From Hypoxylon rubiginosum (Eukaryota > Ascomycota > Sordariomycetes > Xylariales > Hypoxylaceae), in the NCBI GenBank assembly GCA_902806565.1, contig CADCXA010000053.1:744001-808000 (forward strand): DNA of 64,000 bases. The letters run 5' to 3'. Position numbers and translations under genes: made by a program. Of the stretch, positions 34,642 to 44,721 are shown piece by piece (within the stretch, counting starts at the first letter, position 1; each line of letters opens with the position of its first letter). Below the pieces are notes generated by a model. That model saw only the letters and a list, made by a program, of their open reading frames with translations. It ran no database searches and was not told the origin of the DNA.

Positions 34642-35367
34642 ATGGTCTACACCGTCGGCAAGAACACGTACCCCTCGCCGCTTGAAGGCTACGAAAATGC
34701 GCCACCGCTCCCGGACGAGAAGAACGAAGACGGAAAGAGTTACAAAAACCCGGCGAACCAAAGTCTCAGCAAGGCGTACCTTGAGTTTCCGAAGCCGCTA
34801 GATACGGGACGACGCGGTGGCTTGTAAGGGTCTAGCGATTCACTTTATAAGCAAACGATCAGCTAATGTCAACCCCATAGTGATGTACATATATACTACT
34901 TCCAGACCAACGAGACACAGACCCAATATGCGAAGGAGTTGTGGGAACGCATCAGACGAGAGTGTATGTTCTCCTAGTACCGTACCTACGTACTGTACTT
35001 CAAGACATACTGGCACACTGCCGATCCTTAACGCAAAAAGAAAAAAAGAAAAAAAAGAAAAAAAAAAGACTTACTAATCAATCTTCATCGTGCAGTCCCC
35101 GAGCTAAGGATATATCGTGTCTGGGACCGGCCCATAGGCCCACATCCCGTGGCCATGTTCGAGGTGAACATCTTCACGCCGGCGCAATTCGGGGCCTTCA
35201 TCGCTTGGCTCGCCGTTTATCGCGGGCCGTTGTCGGTACTAATTCACCCCAACACGGTGGAGGAGGTGGAAGGCGTCTCGCACATGGATATCGAACGTCG
35301 CAATCATTCGGAGAGGGCCATCTGGATGGGTGAGAGGATACCCCTGGATTTGGGCAGGTTCGGCTAA
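34642..35367 (+). CDS. DOPA 4,5-dioxygenase-like extradiol dioxygenase
   Basis: Three exons encode about 178 aa: 34642-34823, 34881-34963 and 35096-35367. Intron 1 is GTAAGG...CCATAG (57 nt). Intron 2 (34964-35095) is GTATGT, branch TACTAAT, GTGCAG, and carries an unusual A-rich run of about 35 bases. Joins give RGGF-DVHIYYFQTN and RREF-PELRIYRVWDRP, restoring the DOPA_dioxygen family core. Histidines expected to bind Fe(II) are in DVHIYY, IGPHPVAMFEV and LIHPNT. A fungal insert (VEEVEGVSHMDIERRN) precedes HSERAIWMGERIPLDLGRF. Family role: ring cleavage of catechols such as DOPA to betalamic-acid/muscaflavin-type products; many fungal members have unknown substrates. Start chosen at MVYTVGKNTYPSPLEGYE, since upstream ATGs are not typical of the family. 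Confidence 0.88.
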
Positions 35368-36295
35368 GGAACTAAAGCGACGCATTCTCCACTGGGTTAG
35401 GTATTTTGGACTGCAATATTACGCGAGTGGCGCGCTGTGCCTTGAGCAGCGCCACCCCAAGCCACACATAGCCGCTCCAGCTGAGATACCTAACAAACGC
35501 GTCGTCGCCAAAACAAATTTCTCCCATCGTGACGCCTGATTAAGCTACCGAGTAACGAGTCGTTGCGTACCTCGACATGGAGATGCGATAGAAGAAGAGG
35601 TGAGATGATGCGAGCGCTGATCCAACTGCAAATAATGCGATAGAAGCCCACACCATGCTTATTCGCTACCTACAGCCGACAGGTCCCCCTACGGTCCCTC
35701 CACACCAGAGCGCTGCAGTTACTCAGGAGTCAGAAGAGACCCGCAAGAACGAGCACGACGTAGGTCAAGATTACCAATGTGATTGGCTTATCTCCCAATG
35801 TACCTAAATATGGCATGGATCTATTTCAGCACCCAATAAGAAGTGTAGCCGCAACTTGAATCCTTTTCTGGTAACTCTGCTAACATTGCCAAGACCTGAC
35901 AGACTCCAGGATGATGCGCGGGCATTGGGTGCCAAACCGCATGTCAGGACCTATCCTACCTGCTCAGCAGCCGTAGTACACTTATTTCCAGTGATATGGC
36001 GGGCCACCCTACCATTGGGGCGCCGTCTATATCAGCCCCGTATCTCATGCAGAAAAGTTATAATATCGTTATGGCCGGAGTGATCATCGCGCCGGAGTCC
36101 TTGCTGATGCCTGAAACCTTCCAAATATAACTAGAGCATTCCCAGGTAGAGAACCCAAGTATGGAAACCGAAATATATTCTAAGCATGTCTACCTCCTAG
36201 GTATATAAGTACCTGTATCAAGTCATCATTGAGAAGATCGTAGGATGTGCGGATAACAAAGGCAACCTCATTATCAACTCTTCATCCATCTAAAC
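35368..36295. other. Intergenic region with a TATA-like motif before the membrane-protein gene
   Basis: The motif TAGGTATATAAG lies at about 36199, roughly 95 bp upstream of the next ATG. No other gene; the ORF at 35856-36083 has no support. Confidence 0.45.
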
Positions 36296-37907
36296 ATGTC
36301 CGGGAACGTGTCGCGCGTGGTATGGGCAGCTGATTGGCAACCTCCGCCTATATCAGCCTTGAATTTCAACGCTTCCAACGAGGATCTATGTAAAGCAGCC
36401 GGCGCATGGAAGGCCGCCAGCCTTAGCGTCTTGCAGAGTGGCCAGATGTTCATCACCGCCAACGTCGTCCTACCATATCTGGCGTTCATCTTACCCGCGA
36501 ACGCAACACCGTCGGACGGGTGGACTTTGTCACATTGGTACGAGAACTATATTATGCAAGACCGGGCCGAGGACGGAATTCCACTCGAGGGCTCGCTCCT
36601 GGAAAAGCTCAGCGTGTTCCCTCTGGAAAATTGCATCGACGATGTCTGCGGAAACCTAGACTGGGTCGGTGATCCAGACGTCTCGGGTCGAGGGGTGAGG
36701 ATGATATACCAGTTCCGTATAGGAATCCCTCTGTTAACCTAAGCGATAGATGATAATCACGTACTATCTTGCAGCCGGTCTAGTCACGGCATACCTCTGC
36801 GCGCTTACCCTATCTAACCTGGGTATATCTAGAGAGAAGCACATGCCGCCGTTAAAACTTTCCTCGATTATTAATGCTTTCGAAGAATCCATCAACGCGT
36901 TCTTGGATGCCACATTGGTCTTCGCCGCCTCAATGCTTGCCGCCGCCTGCTTTCGACTAGCGCAGGCCTTCCTCCAGGACTCCGGCAAAGGAAAGGGTCA
37001 CTGGATGCTGTACGCTTCGATCGGCTCCGTCTACATGTCAACGTTTTCGATATTTCCTCCCTTGGTACTGCAGTGCATCTCGCACGATCTGCGCCGACAC
37101 TGGCTTCGGATCCTCTTTTGGATAATCGTCGTCATTCTCACCATCGCCAATGAAGTTCTATTTGATTTATTCTTCGAGACTTATGCCGGAGACAAATTAA
37201 GCGACGTCCTTGAAGACGTCTGGTACGGAATGTGCAACCCCTATACGCTCCTTGAGAATGGAATTATCCCAACGCTGCATCTTGCCCAAGCCCTGTTGGT
37301 TCTCAACGCATTGTGCTACGTTGTGTATATGAGCTGGAGAAAGAGGAGCAGGAGTATTCAAGGGTGGCCGAGGCTTAGGAAGTTCTGGCAGAAGGCCCAC
37401 CGATACATCCGAACACTGAACGCGATGCTCTGTTGCTTGCTTAGTAAGCAACCCCTGAGTCATTTTCATACCCCTTTTCCAGCTGGAGTGACTTACCCCT
37501 GAGACACGTCCAAACCTCCTAGGCCCTCACTTTGGGAAATTTGTACTGACTCCCATTGCTATGCTATAGTGTGGACAATGATTGGGTTTTTCCACGCGTA
37601 CCGAGATATCGTAAATGGCGCTGCCGGGGACGAGAATCAAAACTCTGACTGGACGTTTGGCCAAGTCTTGGCTGTAGCCACCTGGATCCCTGTCGCCGTA
37701 GAATTCCTGACTGTCCTCAAATGTAGGTCCACCCACCCGGCACTTCTATGAGCATCGCTGCTAACATATACCTTAGATGGTCCTGAGCAAGGACTTAGTA
37801 AGAAGCTCTCACCGAGGTTCACAGTTGTCTCTGTCACTGGGTCTTCCCTTAAAGATGACAATGAATCGCAGTACACAAGAGTGGAAGATGAAAATCAGGA
37901 CTACTAA
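36296..37907 (+). CDS. Multi-pass integral membrane protein, uncharacterised
   Basis: Four exons encode about 458 aa: 36296-36694, 36750-37443, 37570-37722 and 37777-37907. Donors are GTGAGG, GTAAGC and GTAGGT; acceptors are CGATAG, CTATAG and CTTAG, all joined in phase. The N-terminal about 130 residues look extracellular, with Cys residues (ENCIDDVCGNLDWVGDPDVS). About seven hydrophobic segments follow: IITYYLAAGLVTAYLCALTL; FLDATLVFAASMLAAACF; WMLYASIGSVYMSTFSIFPP; ILFWIIVVILTIANEVLF; LHLAQALLVLNALCYVVYMS; MLCCLLMWTMIGFFHAY (made by splicing intron 2); and VLAVATWIPVAVEFLTVL. The tail is short and acidic (VEDENQDY). It resembles a widespread group of fungal hypothetical membrane proteins; I do not recognise a functional family. 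Confidence 0.78.
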
Positions 37908-38679
37908 TTATACTTTGCAATACTAATAACGAACCCCCCTCCCCTCCTCCCCTGCTCCCCTGTTTTGGTAGCTACCCCGGATTTGTAATGGGTGTGAGCT
38001 GGTTCCTAACTTTTGAAGTCATTCTACTACGAAGGGACATTCTTGTGTCACTAGGTGCGCCACGAAGTAATGAGTATTGTATAGAGGCAAAAGTACCTAC
38101 AATTGTCTTATATTTGGACTTTTAAATGGTGCAAGTATACCTACGCATTATTAATCCCTTGCTACCCGTGAACTAGTCCAGTCTCGGCAGCTTGGATGGC
38201 CCTCGTAATAATCCATGAATCCTCAGGGGCGAGATGGGACTCTGCGGTGGCGCCAGTAAGATCCCGTCGTCATGTTGCTTGTGGTACATACACGGACTAG
38301 GAACGTTGATGTCTCGCATTCTCTACTATCGACGGAAACCAAAAGAGGCGGAAACAGCGACATTGTTGCACAGGTAGGTAGTTATGGCTAGCTACCTAAT
38401 GTATATAGAGTCACCGATGCTCTTTCTCATCTAAACCTAGCCTCTATATATGGGTTAACACTACCGACTTCTGTCCTAGGGGTCGCCGAAAGACTACGCC
38501 CAACTTAATAAAATAGGAGATACTGCACATCTAGTTCAATTTGACTCGTGGATAACAAATTATATTGAGATAATAAAAGAAACATTTTCCCCATGTCCAG
38601 GAGTTCCCAGCTATCCCATAACCCTATAATCCAACTGAAATGAATAAGTTCGTTGCTTGTGATTCTTTCCTCGTAGTAC
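37908..38679. other. Intergenic region 3' of two converging genes
   Basis: C-rich run at about 37935-37962 (CCCCCCTCCCCTCCTCCCC). The last about 100 bp still aligns with DNA 3' of the 40335 paralogue, so the duplication extends past the stop codons. Confidence 0.45.
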
Positions 38680-39041
38680 TCAATGATCGATGACATAGAG
38701 CTTTCGATCATTTCGATCATTTCGAAACATTCGTCTCATGTTATATTTGAAACCGAGTCGCCACAGATCGGCTGTGGCAGGGGAGTTGTCGTGGATTCCA
38801 TCTGTTGACCAGATGTCAGCAATCCGTCTCCATCGAGGAAGGTCGATAACGTTTTTTGAGTAGTCTGCGCGATGAATATAAGTCAAAGTATCTTGAATTG
38901 AACAATGTGAAGATGAGAGAAAGTCCGGCTTGATAGGGAGAGCATAAACTTACATTTTGTCGGAATCTTGTCCATCATCAGTTTACGTTGCGTGCGGTAT
39001 AGAACAGGAACATAAGAAGTGTCCTGAGCCACCTCAGCCAT
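38680..39041 (-). CDS. Uncharacterised small protein, paralogue B of a local pair
   Basis: Two exons encode about 90 aa: 39041-38954 and 38864-38680. The 89-nt intron (GTAAGT...CATCGCGCAG) has the same position and phase as in paralogue A. The protein reads MAEVAQDTSYVPVLYRTQRK, then LMMDKIPTK, then VIDLPRWRRIADIWSTDG and ADLWRLGFKYNMRRM, then LYVIDH. Against A it lacks about ten residues in the middle and has three extra residues (a duplicated NDR). Both indels are multiples of three, which hints that the reading frame was kept under selection. No signal peptide, TM segment or known domain. Another minus frame (38505-38720) overlaps its 3' end and is also partly conserved in A, so the true C-terminus is uncertain. 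Confidence 0.5.
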
Positions 39042-39452
39042 TTTGGGGCAAGGTGCAGAATAGTATGGAAAGGCAGATATTGAGTACAAGGTCCTAAAAA
39101 ATCTCAATAATATGAAGCGCTAGAGTGTAGGTACTTGGGTAGGTAGTCTTTGGGTGGGGAATTGCTGTTAATGCTAAAAGATACGGACATGGGTCCTGGG
39201 AAGTGAGCATGGGAAGTGAGAGTTATAAATACTCTGCGCGGCCTGCGCCCAGGTACTAATACCTTGCCCTGAGCCCTCACTATCCACTCTGAGAAGTTAC
39301 GTGAAGGCGAACAGTGTAATTATGTACGTACGCAAATGAAACAAACTTGTATATTTTGTGAGTGACACATATGGCCGTAGAGGAACAGGGCTGCCAATTT
39401 TTCTTTTCAGAAAAGTTCAGGCTTCGCCATCACCCTTATCACCCATTGACTC
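39042..39452. other. Spacer between paralogue B and the patatin relic
   Basis: Upstream region of paralogue B. Shares short stretches with the region upstream of paralogue A (AATAATATG, ATCACCC-TATCACCC). Confidence 0.35.
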
Positions 39453-39573
39453 ATGAAACCCCACATGTTTTTCTTATATAAAACCTATGCGCACGATACA
39501 AGTGTAATAGTCATGGCATTTGGTCGGTTTCTGTTAAATGCTGGCAAGGTCACGATTTGTAGAGTACTGATAT

Positions 39574-39830
39574 ATCTGCTGTATGTAGATGGAGGAGGTA
39601 TCCAGGTATACTTAAGACTTCTCATTCTTAAATACCTCATGACGAGGATTGAAGAGCTTGAAAAACAACATGAAGATATCCCTTCTAGTGGCGAATACAC
39701 GTGGATGTCTACTAGAAAACCACCAGTCGCATCTACTTTTAAGTCTAATCTCGACGCGTTCCTCTCTTGTCATTATTTCGACAGGTACGTAGTTGGAACA
39801 TCTACAAGACTGTAAGTGGGTGTCAGGACC
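39574..39830 (+). pseudogene. Patatin-like phospholipase relic (N-terminal catalytic region)
   Basis: The frame reads YVDGGGIQVYLRLLILKYLM, then an RIEELEKQ linker, then LDAFLSCHYFDRYVVGTSTR, L, stop. This is the start of a patatin domain: the oxyanion-hole motif DGGGIR (here DGGGIQ) followed by the nucleophile-elbow region DYF-AGTSTGG (here GTSTR). The Gly after GTST is Arg (GGA>AGA, a transition), breaking GxSxG, and a TAA follows two codons later, with no second half of the domain downstream. A branch-point-like TACTGAT and TAG just before the first motif suggest a former intron. In fungi such domains often belong to NLR-like or SesB-like proteins. It sits between the two small paralogues. 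Confidence 0.65.
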
Positions 39831-40334
39831 TTAGCCCTTACTATCTAGATAAGGCCACAGACCTGTTAGTCACCCTCGGAGCCTAGATAGGAGTCACGTG
39901 GCATGGATAGGGGTTACGGGCTCGCTGGTATAAGGAAAGGGATAGCTTGGTAGCTGGGCCCCTTGGTTGGTAGGTCTCTTCGTCTTGGCTTTCTGTATAT
40001 GCACGATGCTTGATAGCCCCGCGCAACAACATAGTTGTTTTCCTTACCGCATGGTTGGCTTCTCGATAAGTTCCTAATGTAGCACTCAAACAGTCATGAA
40101 GCGAAGATACAATAAAGACGATATTATTGTATAAGGAGCTCTCAATTTAGCTGCTAAAGGCTCTGGGTATAATATGCAGGAAAAGACCCCTTGTACTCTT
40201 AGCCCCTATTCTGGCTAACAGGCACTTAATAGTTGAAAATGTAGAGTGTCTTTAGATGCCCCAACATTCGGTCCATAACCATATAATCCAACGAAAATAG
40301 ATAGGCTTGTTGCCTATGACTGTCCTAGTGGTAT
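39831..40334. other. Spacer 3' of paralogue A
   Basis: The part next to paralogue A aligns with the equivalent DNA 3' of paralogue B. Otherwise nothing seen. Confidence 0.35.
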
Positions 40335-40703
40335 TCAACGAGTGATGACGTAGAGTTGCTGGCTATTCCCCAGCATTCGATTTATGTTATATCCGATACC
40401 GAGTCGCCAGAGATCGACTGTTGCAATGACGTTGTCGTGTTTTCCTTTCGCCAATGAGACTTCGTCGCTTTTTGCGTCTATTAATGAAACGCCAACGGTG
40501 CGTTTCCACCGGGGTAGGTCGATAGTGCTTTTTTCCTCTCCTGCGCGATGAGTCTTAGTCGAAGTCTTATATCGGGCGAGATGAAGACAAAATGAAATCC
40601 GACTTGATAGCAAGATCGGGAACTTACGTTCTATTGATTTCTTATCCAACTCCATTAGTTTGCGATCCTTCATGGATAGAACTGCGACAGTGCCCTTGGT
40701 CAT
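40335..40703 (-). CDS. Uncharacterised small protein, paralogue A of a local pair
   Basis: Two exons encode about 93 aa: 40703-40628 and 40540-40335. The intron is 87 nt (GTAAGT...CATCGCGCAG). The exon could also be read straight through as a 122-aa ORF, but paralogue B, where the same segment contains stops, favours splicing. The protein reads MTKGTVAVLSMKDRKLMELD, KKSIER, then STIDLPRWKRTVGVSLID and ATVDLWRLGIGYNINRML, then LYVITR. Conserved blocks with B are IDLPRW+R, DLWRLG--YN--RM and LYVI. No known domain, signal peptide or TM segment. Probably a lineage-specific family; function unknown. Confidence 0.5.
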   Translation of the reverse strand: MTKGTVAVLSMKDRKLMELDKKSIERKFPILLSSRISFCLHLARYKTSTKTHRAGEEKSTIDLPRWKRTVGVSLIDAKSDEVSLAKGKHDNVIATVDLWRLGIGYNINRMLGNSQQLYVITR

Positions 40704-41099
40704 TTTATAGAGAGGTAAGTATCGAGTCGAAATAATATGGTGTGTCTGCTAGCGATACTGAACACCTTTAATTTGAGCAGAAAAGTACAGGATGTAGGTA
40801 TGCACGGTATTAATACTCCAAGGTACTTAATACTTACATCCTGTCCCTACAGCTGTCACCTCCTGGGTTCTTACCCCTATCACCCGAGCCTCTTCGGATG
40901 CTAAACTCATGAAGGATTCACGGGTACAGCCTCTCGAGTGACTCTGAATATGTGACGTGCGTGTTTGTCATGTGAAAGCGGACGCTAGATTGACCCGACC
41001 ACGTTGGGCCAGCGCCAGCGCCATCTGCAATCGTCTGAAAAGGGGCAACGATTAGTCAGCTGAGGAGCTTGACACAGGTGGGACAGTTTTCATCGGACT
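40704..41099. other. Intergenic region upstream of paralogue A
   Basis: No gene. A tract GTACAGGATGTAGGTA and a partial inverted copy TACTTACATCCTGT (about 40785-40845) make an imperfect foldback. Confidence 0.4.
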
Positions 41100-42060
41100 G
41101 TCATCCAAATATCAGGTTGACATTACATTTCCCCTGGCTCCCGGCAGCTGCTTGAAAGGCGCGAAGGACAAGGTCCGTCGTCCATCTAGTCTTCTGCTTT
41201 CAGGGGCAAGCCTTGGAATTGGTCATGCACGTTTCGCAGGAGACTGCGCACCACGTTTTCCGCGTTGTTTGGATGCCGCCCATGTATTTCTGACAGACAA
41301 TCAATTAGTCATGTGCGTCAACTTGCCTAGATAGTTGGCAAGCCGTATTCTGCGATACACTCCTGCAAGAGCCTAGTGCCCTTGTTATTCGCAGTAATCT
41401 ACGCCTTCAAATCGTTCACGTTATCGCTCCATGTCCGAGTTCCTGCACATCCCGGATAGGTTGCTGGTTTCCGCAGCATCATCTCGGCGAGGCCATCTTC
41501 GTCAAAGACGCGCCCGTTAACGATCTTGAACGAGAGAAATGAGGTGCCTTCTTACCAGACCTCCTTCGAATGAGGTGGCGTGGACCCGGCCGCGATTCCA
41601 CCAATGTCTGCATGATGCATGCGCACGACCGCCGTCCAGAATTGAACTTCGTTGGTGGCTTTATTGATGACAGGGGATATAACAGTGACATCGAGAAGAT
41701 GAGACCCGCTCGTGGCTGGGTGGTTCGAGACGATGACATCACTAGGTCTTGGGTGCTGCCATACTTCTCTGCATGGTAGGCTACTACGTAGCTCATCGTA
41801 CCCAAGTGGTAAGAAGGTATATTGGCATCGAAAAGGGGGACTCACGATATACGGTGCATTAGCCACTAGCCCACCATTAGGCGAAAAAAATGGCACAGAA
41901 GTAGTCTGGACGTTTCTTGATGCTGAGGGACGCCGAGGTTAATTGTAGCGAACGCCTCATTTTCTCCGCGACGCTCATGAAGCGAAGGGCGAAAATGGAG
42001 AGGGGAATGGGGTCAATGATGTCGTCAACCTTCTCGGCAGCTTGTACAGGCAAACATCCT
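41100..42060 (-). pseudogene. 5-oxoprolinase relic (hydantoinase B region)
   Basis: Reading down the minus strand, three frames in turn give the family sequence. First DPIPLSIFALRFMSVAEKM (about 42025-41969), continuing to KKRPDYFCAIF. Then, after a frameshift, NGGLVANAPYIV, DVIVSNHPATSGSHLLDVTV and HHADIGGIAAGSTPPHSKEV. Next come VW, TAA, EGTS-FLSFKIVNGRVFDEDG, ATYPGCAGTRTWSDN, VNDLKA, TAG and ITANNKGTRLLQECIAEYGL. An intron remnant (GCAAGT...CTAAT...CTGTCAG) follows, then KYMGGIQ with one base lost, and NNAENVVRSLLRNV. Several stops are CAG>TAG transitions at conserved Gln. Upstream hydantoinase A sequence and the remainder of the roughly 1,280-residue enzyme are missing. The intact enzyme hydrolyses 5-oxoproline with ATP in the glutathione cycle. 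Confidence 0.88.
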
Positions 42061-42902
42061 GCCTGTCCCTCGTAAAACACTATAGGGGCCGATGCTAGCT
42101 TCTATCTACTAAATAAGATGATAGCTAGAGGTAATACTGTTGCCGAATACCATAAGGCCCAAGTGGAGAGACTCTACGACTTCCTCCAAGTTCTGCGAGT
42201 AGATTTAACCTCGCCGGCCCCTGTTGGGTCTCGTTCGCACTCCAGAGCATTTACCATACCGCCGACGGATCTCGAAACGAGCAGGCTCCAGCTAGAATTT
42301 CGGGACCAGGCTTTTCATGGAGTGACAGAAACTGCGAATGGGATTTCATCAGATCATATACTTTCGCTGCGGTTGGAACTTGGCTAACGTCGATTGGACA
42401 TCGGCCGCGACCTTTGATGTCAATAATAACGAAACATCTGCTTACTATTCCGTGCTCAACGACTCATATCCGACTCTTAAATAAAGTTAATATTACCATT
42501 ATATACCTTTCACCTGTTGTGGAGGCTAGAGTGTGCTAGATTGGGATATCACAGGTCCTCCTTAACGTCCTTTCTACGTAATTTTCGAATGTCCTCTCCT
42601 GGTTTTCTCCGGACTAGCGATTTAGAAATGATCGCAAGGCCCTGTATAAGGCCTACGGTTATGAGGTTCGTAATCTTCTAGAGCTTTTACTATGATCTGT
42701 CGGCCTCGTGCGGATAGCTCGTGTGCTCTGCCTCGGTAGGATTTACTAATCTGCACTCGAGGTGACCACCTGCAACGTGTTGGCAAAAGTAAATTAGCCC
42801 TCGAAGGACCTTATTACCGTGCGATCAGGTTTAGGTTTAGCCACCGGTTGACTGTCTGTATCGTTCCTTCGGTGGCCTTCGCCCACTATTACAGGTCGAA
42901 TC
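42061..42902. other. Intergenic region between the oxoprolinase relic and hydrolase
   Basis: An 89-aa plus ORF (42118-42387) lacks any domain. Nothing else recognised. Confidence 0.45.
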
Positions 42903-43919
42903 TCAACGACTCTTCCTCCCGCAGCTATCTACAAAGTCGATGATCTCCGTGTTAAACCTCTCTGGTTCCTCGTAGAACAGCCAATGCCCCGAATCAAAGA
43001 CCGACATCTTGGCCAGCCCCGGCCTCGCCGCATTGACGCGCGTCGCCGTCTCCGCCATGCCCTCGAGCGGGAAGCAGCCCGTCCGGCGGCCGGCCATCAC
43101 CAGCGTCGGCACGTCGATCAGCTCGGCCGCCTCGCGGTGGTCGTACCGGGTGTGGTCCGCCAGCAGCCGCGCGAGCCACCGCCCGTCGCACTGCGCGCTG
43201 ATACGCGTAAAGAACTCCTCGTCGCGCCGCCGCCGCTCTTCGTCCGACGCCTCGTCTTCGGTCTCCGGCTTGTACCGGTACCCGAGGCACGCCTTGACTA
43301 AATCGCGATGCGTCTCGGCCCCGCCGTCGGCCCACGCCCGCTGCGCGGCCAGCGTCGTGGCCTCGTCGTAGCAGCCCAGGTGCGCCACCGACGCGTCCCA
43401 GCCGCCGAACGGCGACCGGTCCTGCAGCGGCGCCTGGTCGACGAACGCGAGGCCGGCGAAGTCGCCGCACCCGAACAGCTCGACGTAGGTCCAGAGGACG
43501 GCGGCGCCGATGGAGCACCCCACGGGGACGACGGCGGTCTCGATAGCAGCGGCAGCGGCGGGACGCGAGGCGCGGAGGTGCGCGACCAGGGTCCGCAGGT
43601 CCGCGGCTAGGCGGGCGACGTGGAAGCCGCCGCGGGTGCGCCCGGAGCTGCCGTGGCCCCGCATGTCCGGGGCGACGACCCAGAACCGGCGGCTGAGCGC
43701 GGCGAAGTTGCGCGCGAAGTACGCGCTCGAGCCGCTGAAGCCGTGGAGCAGCAGCACGCAGGTCTGGTAGCGAGTCGCGTCATGTGGTACTGCTGTTGCT
43801 GCTGTTGCTGCTGTTGCTGCTCCTGCTCCGATCGGTAGCGACGTCTGGAATGCTAGCGTGCAATCGTCATTAGCTTTGCAGTACGCGTACTCCATTCCGG
43901 GATCTGCGACGTTCGCCAT
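42903..43919 (-). CDS. Alpha/beta hydrolase-fold protein, unusually GC-rich
   Basis: Single exon, 338 aa. The fold is clear: the oxyanion motif LLLHGFSGSS (residues about 56-65), VVAPDMRGHGSSG (81-93), the nucleophile elbow VGCSIGAAV with Ser136, VDQAP after strand 6, an acid region near DVPTLVMAGRRTGCFP, and the catalytic His in DSGHWLFYEEPERFN near the C-terminus. The cap region carries a charged insert (ETEDEASDEERRRRDEEFF). It resembles non-heme haloperoxidase or epoxide-hydrolase-like esterases, but the substrate cannot be told. Residues 31-44 (GAGAATAATAATAV) are encoded by a CAGCAA/GCAGCA-like triplet repeat at about 43790-43832. Third positions are overwhelmingly G or C, unlike every neighbour, and long overlapping frames are open on both strands as a consequence. 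Confidence 0.85.
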   Translation of the reverse strand: MANVADPGMEYAYCKANDDCTLAFQTSLPIGAGAATAATAATAVPHDATRYQTCVLLLHGFSGSSAYFARNFAALSRRFWVVAPDMRGHGSSGRTRGGFHVARLAADLRTLVAHLRASRPAAAAAIETAVVPVGCSIGAAVLWTYVELFGCGDFAGLAFVDQAPLQDRSPFGGWDASVAHLGCYDEATTLAAQRAWADGGAETHRDLVKACLGYRYKPETEDEASDEERRRRDEEFFTRISAQCDGRWLARLLADHTRYDHREAAELIDVPTLVMAGRRTGCFPLEGMAETATRVNAARPGLAKMSVFDSGHWLFYEEPERFNTEIIDFVDSCGRKSR

Positions 43920-44721
43920 GACTGCGGTTGTCTTGGATCAAGTGTGCTACGCTAATGAAACTTGTCGATTTTCAAAGCGCAGAGCTAAGATCCGCCTTTA
44001 TGCAAATCCCCGTTTGCTGCACGGGTACTAATAAGTGAATCCTGTACCGGATCTACCCCTTATACTATGTACCTAGGTACATGTAGGTACTTGTTTGCTA
44101 GTCCCAACACCAACGTATAGACTGACAAATGCAAAGGCAAAGAAACTGACGGGTCAGATAACCCCAACTATTCAGGTGCTCCTTACATGGAGATTCATGC
44201 ATGCAAGAGCACGATCCGACCAAACAGGTCCCTTATATGGTGGAAGTACAAGCCTAACTAAGGCGCATGAGGTGGTGTATCGAAGCTAAAGACTACGTGG
44301 AAAAGCTCGCAAGGGTGCTATTGGAAGCATCGCTTTTCACCGGTATAGTGAACCTGTTACACGGAAAGCATGGGGAACGAAGACCTTTTGATTCTGAAGG
44401 TAAGAGAGAAGATCTTACCGTCACACGTAGAAACATCTACATTGGGATGCGTTGTTAATTATGGTAGTACATCTTAGTTAACATATATGGTATTAGTAAA
44501 GTAGATATGTATGTCGGCAATATGCCTAAAGTATTGGTGTATACGCGTGTCTTCTATGTCTATGCATTATCTACCCCGGAATCGCACGCACTATAGCAGT
44601 GCCTGTTTTTGGACCGAAGCGACGTGCTTCTTTTACCTCTTCCACTCCTTCCACTCTAGCCCCCTGAGTACACGTAAATACCTAATTGATGTATAAATGA
44701 TTTCCGTAACCTTTTCGCACA
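43920..44721. other. Intergenic region upstream of the hydrolase, 3' of the ABC gene
   Basis: TACCTAGGTA at 44070 with TACATGTAGGTAC next to it. ORFs 44095-44289, 44267-44458 and 44511-44696 are unsupported. Confidence 0.45.

Noticed and set aside
38505..38720. 71-aa ORF overlapping the end of paralogue B
   Set aside because: Partly conserved in paralogue A but with a stop there; more likely shared 3' DNA of the duplication than a separate gene.
43009..43838. Long plus-strand ORFs opposite the hydrolase
   Set aside because: Expected shadows of a gene with very high third-position GC; compositionally Arg/Ala-rich without domains.
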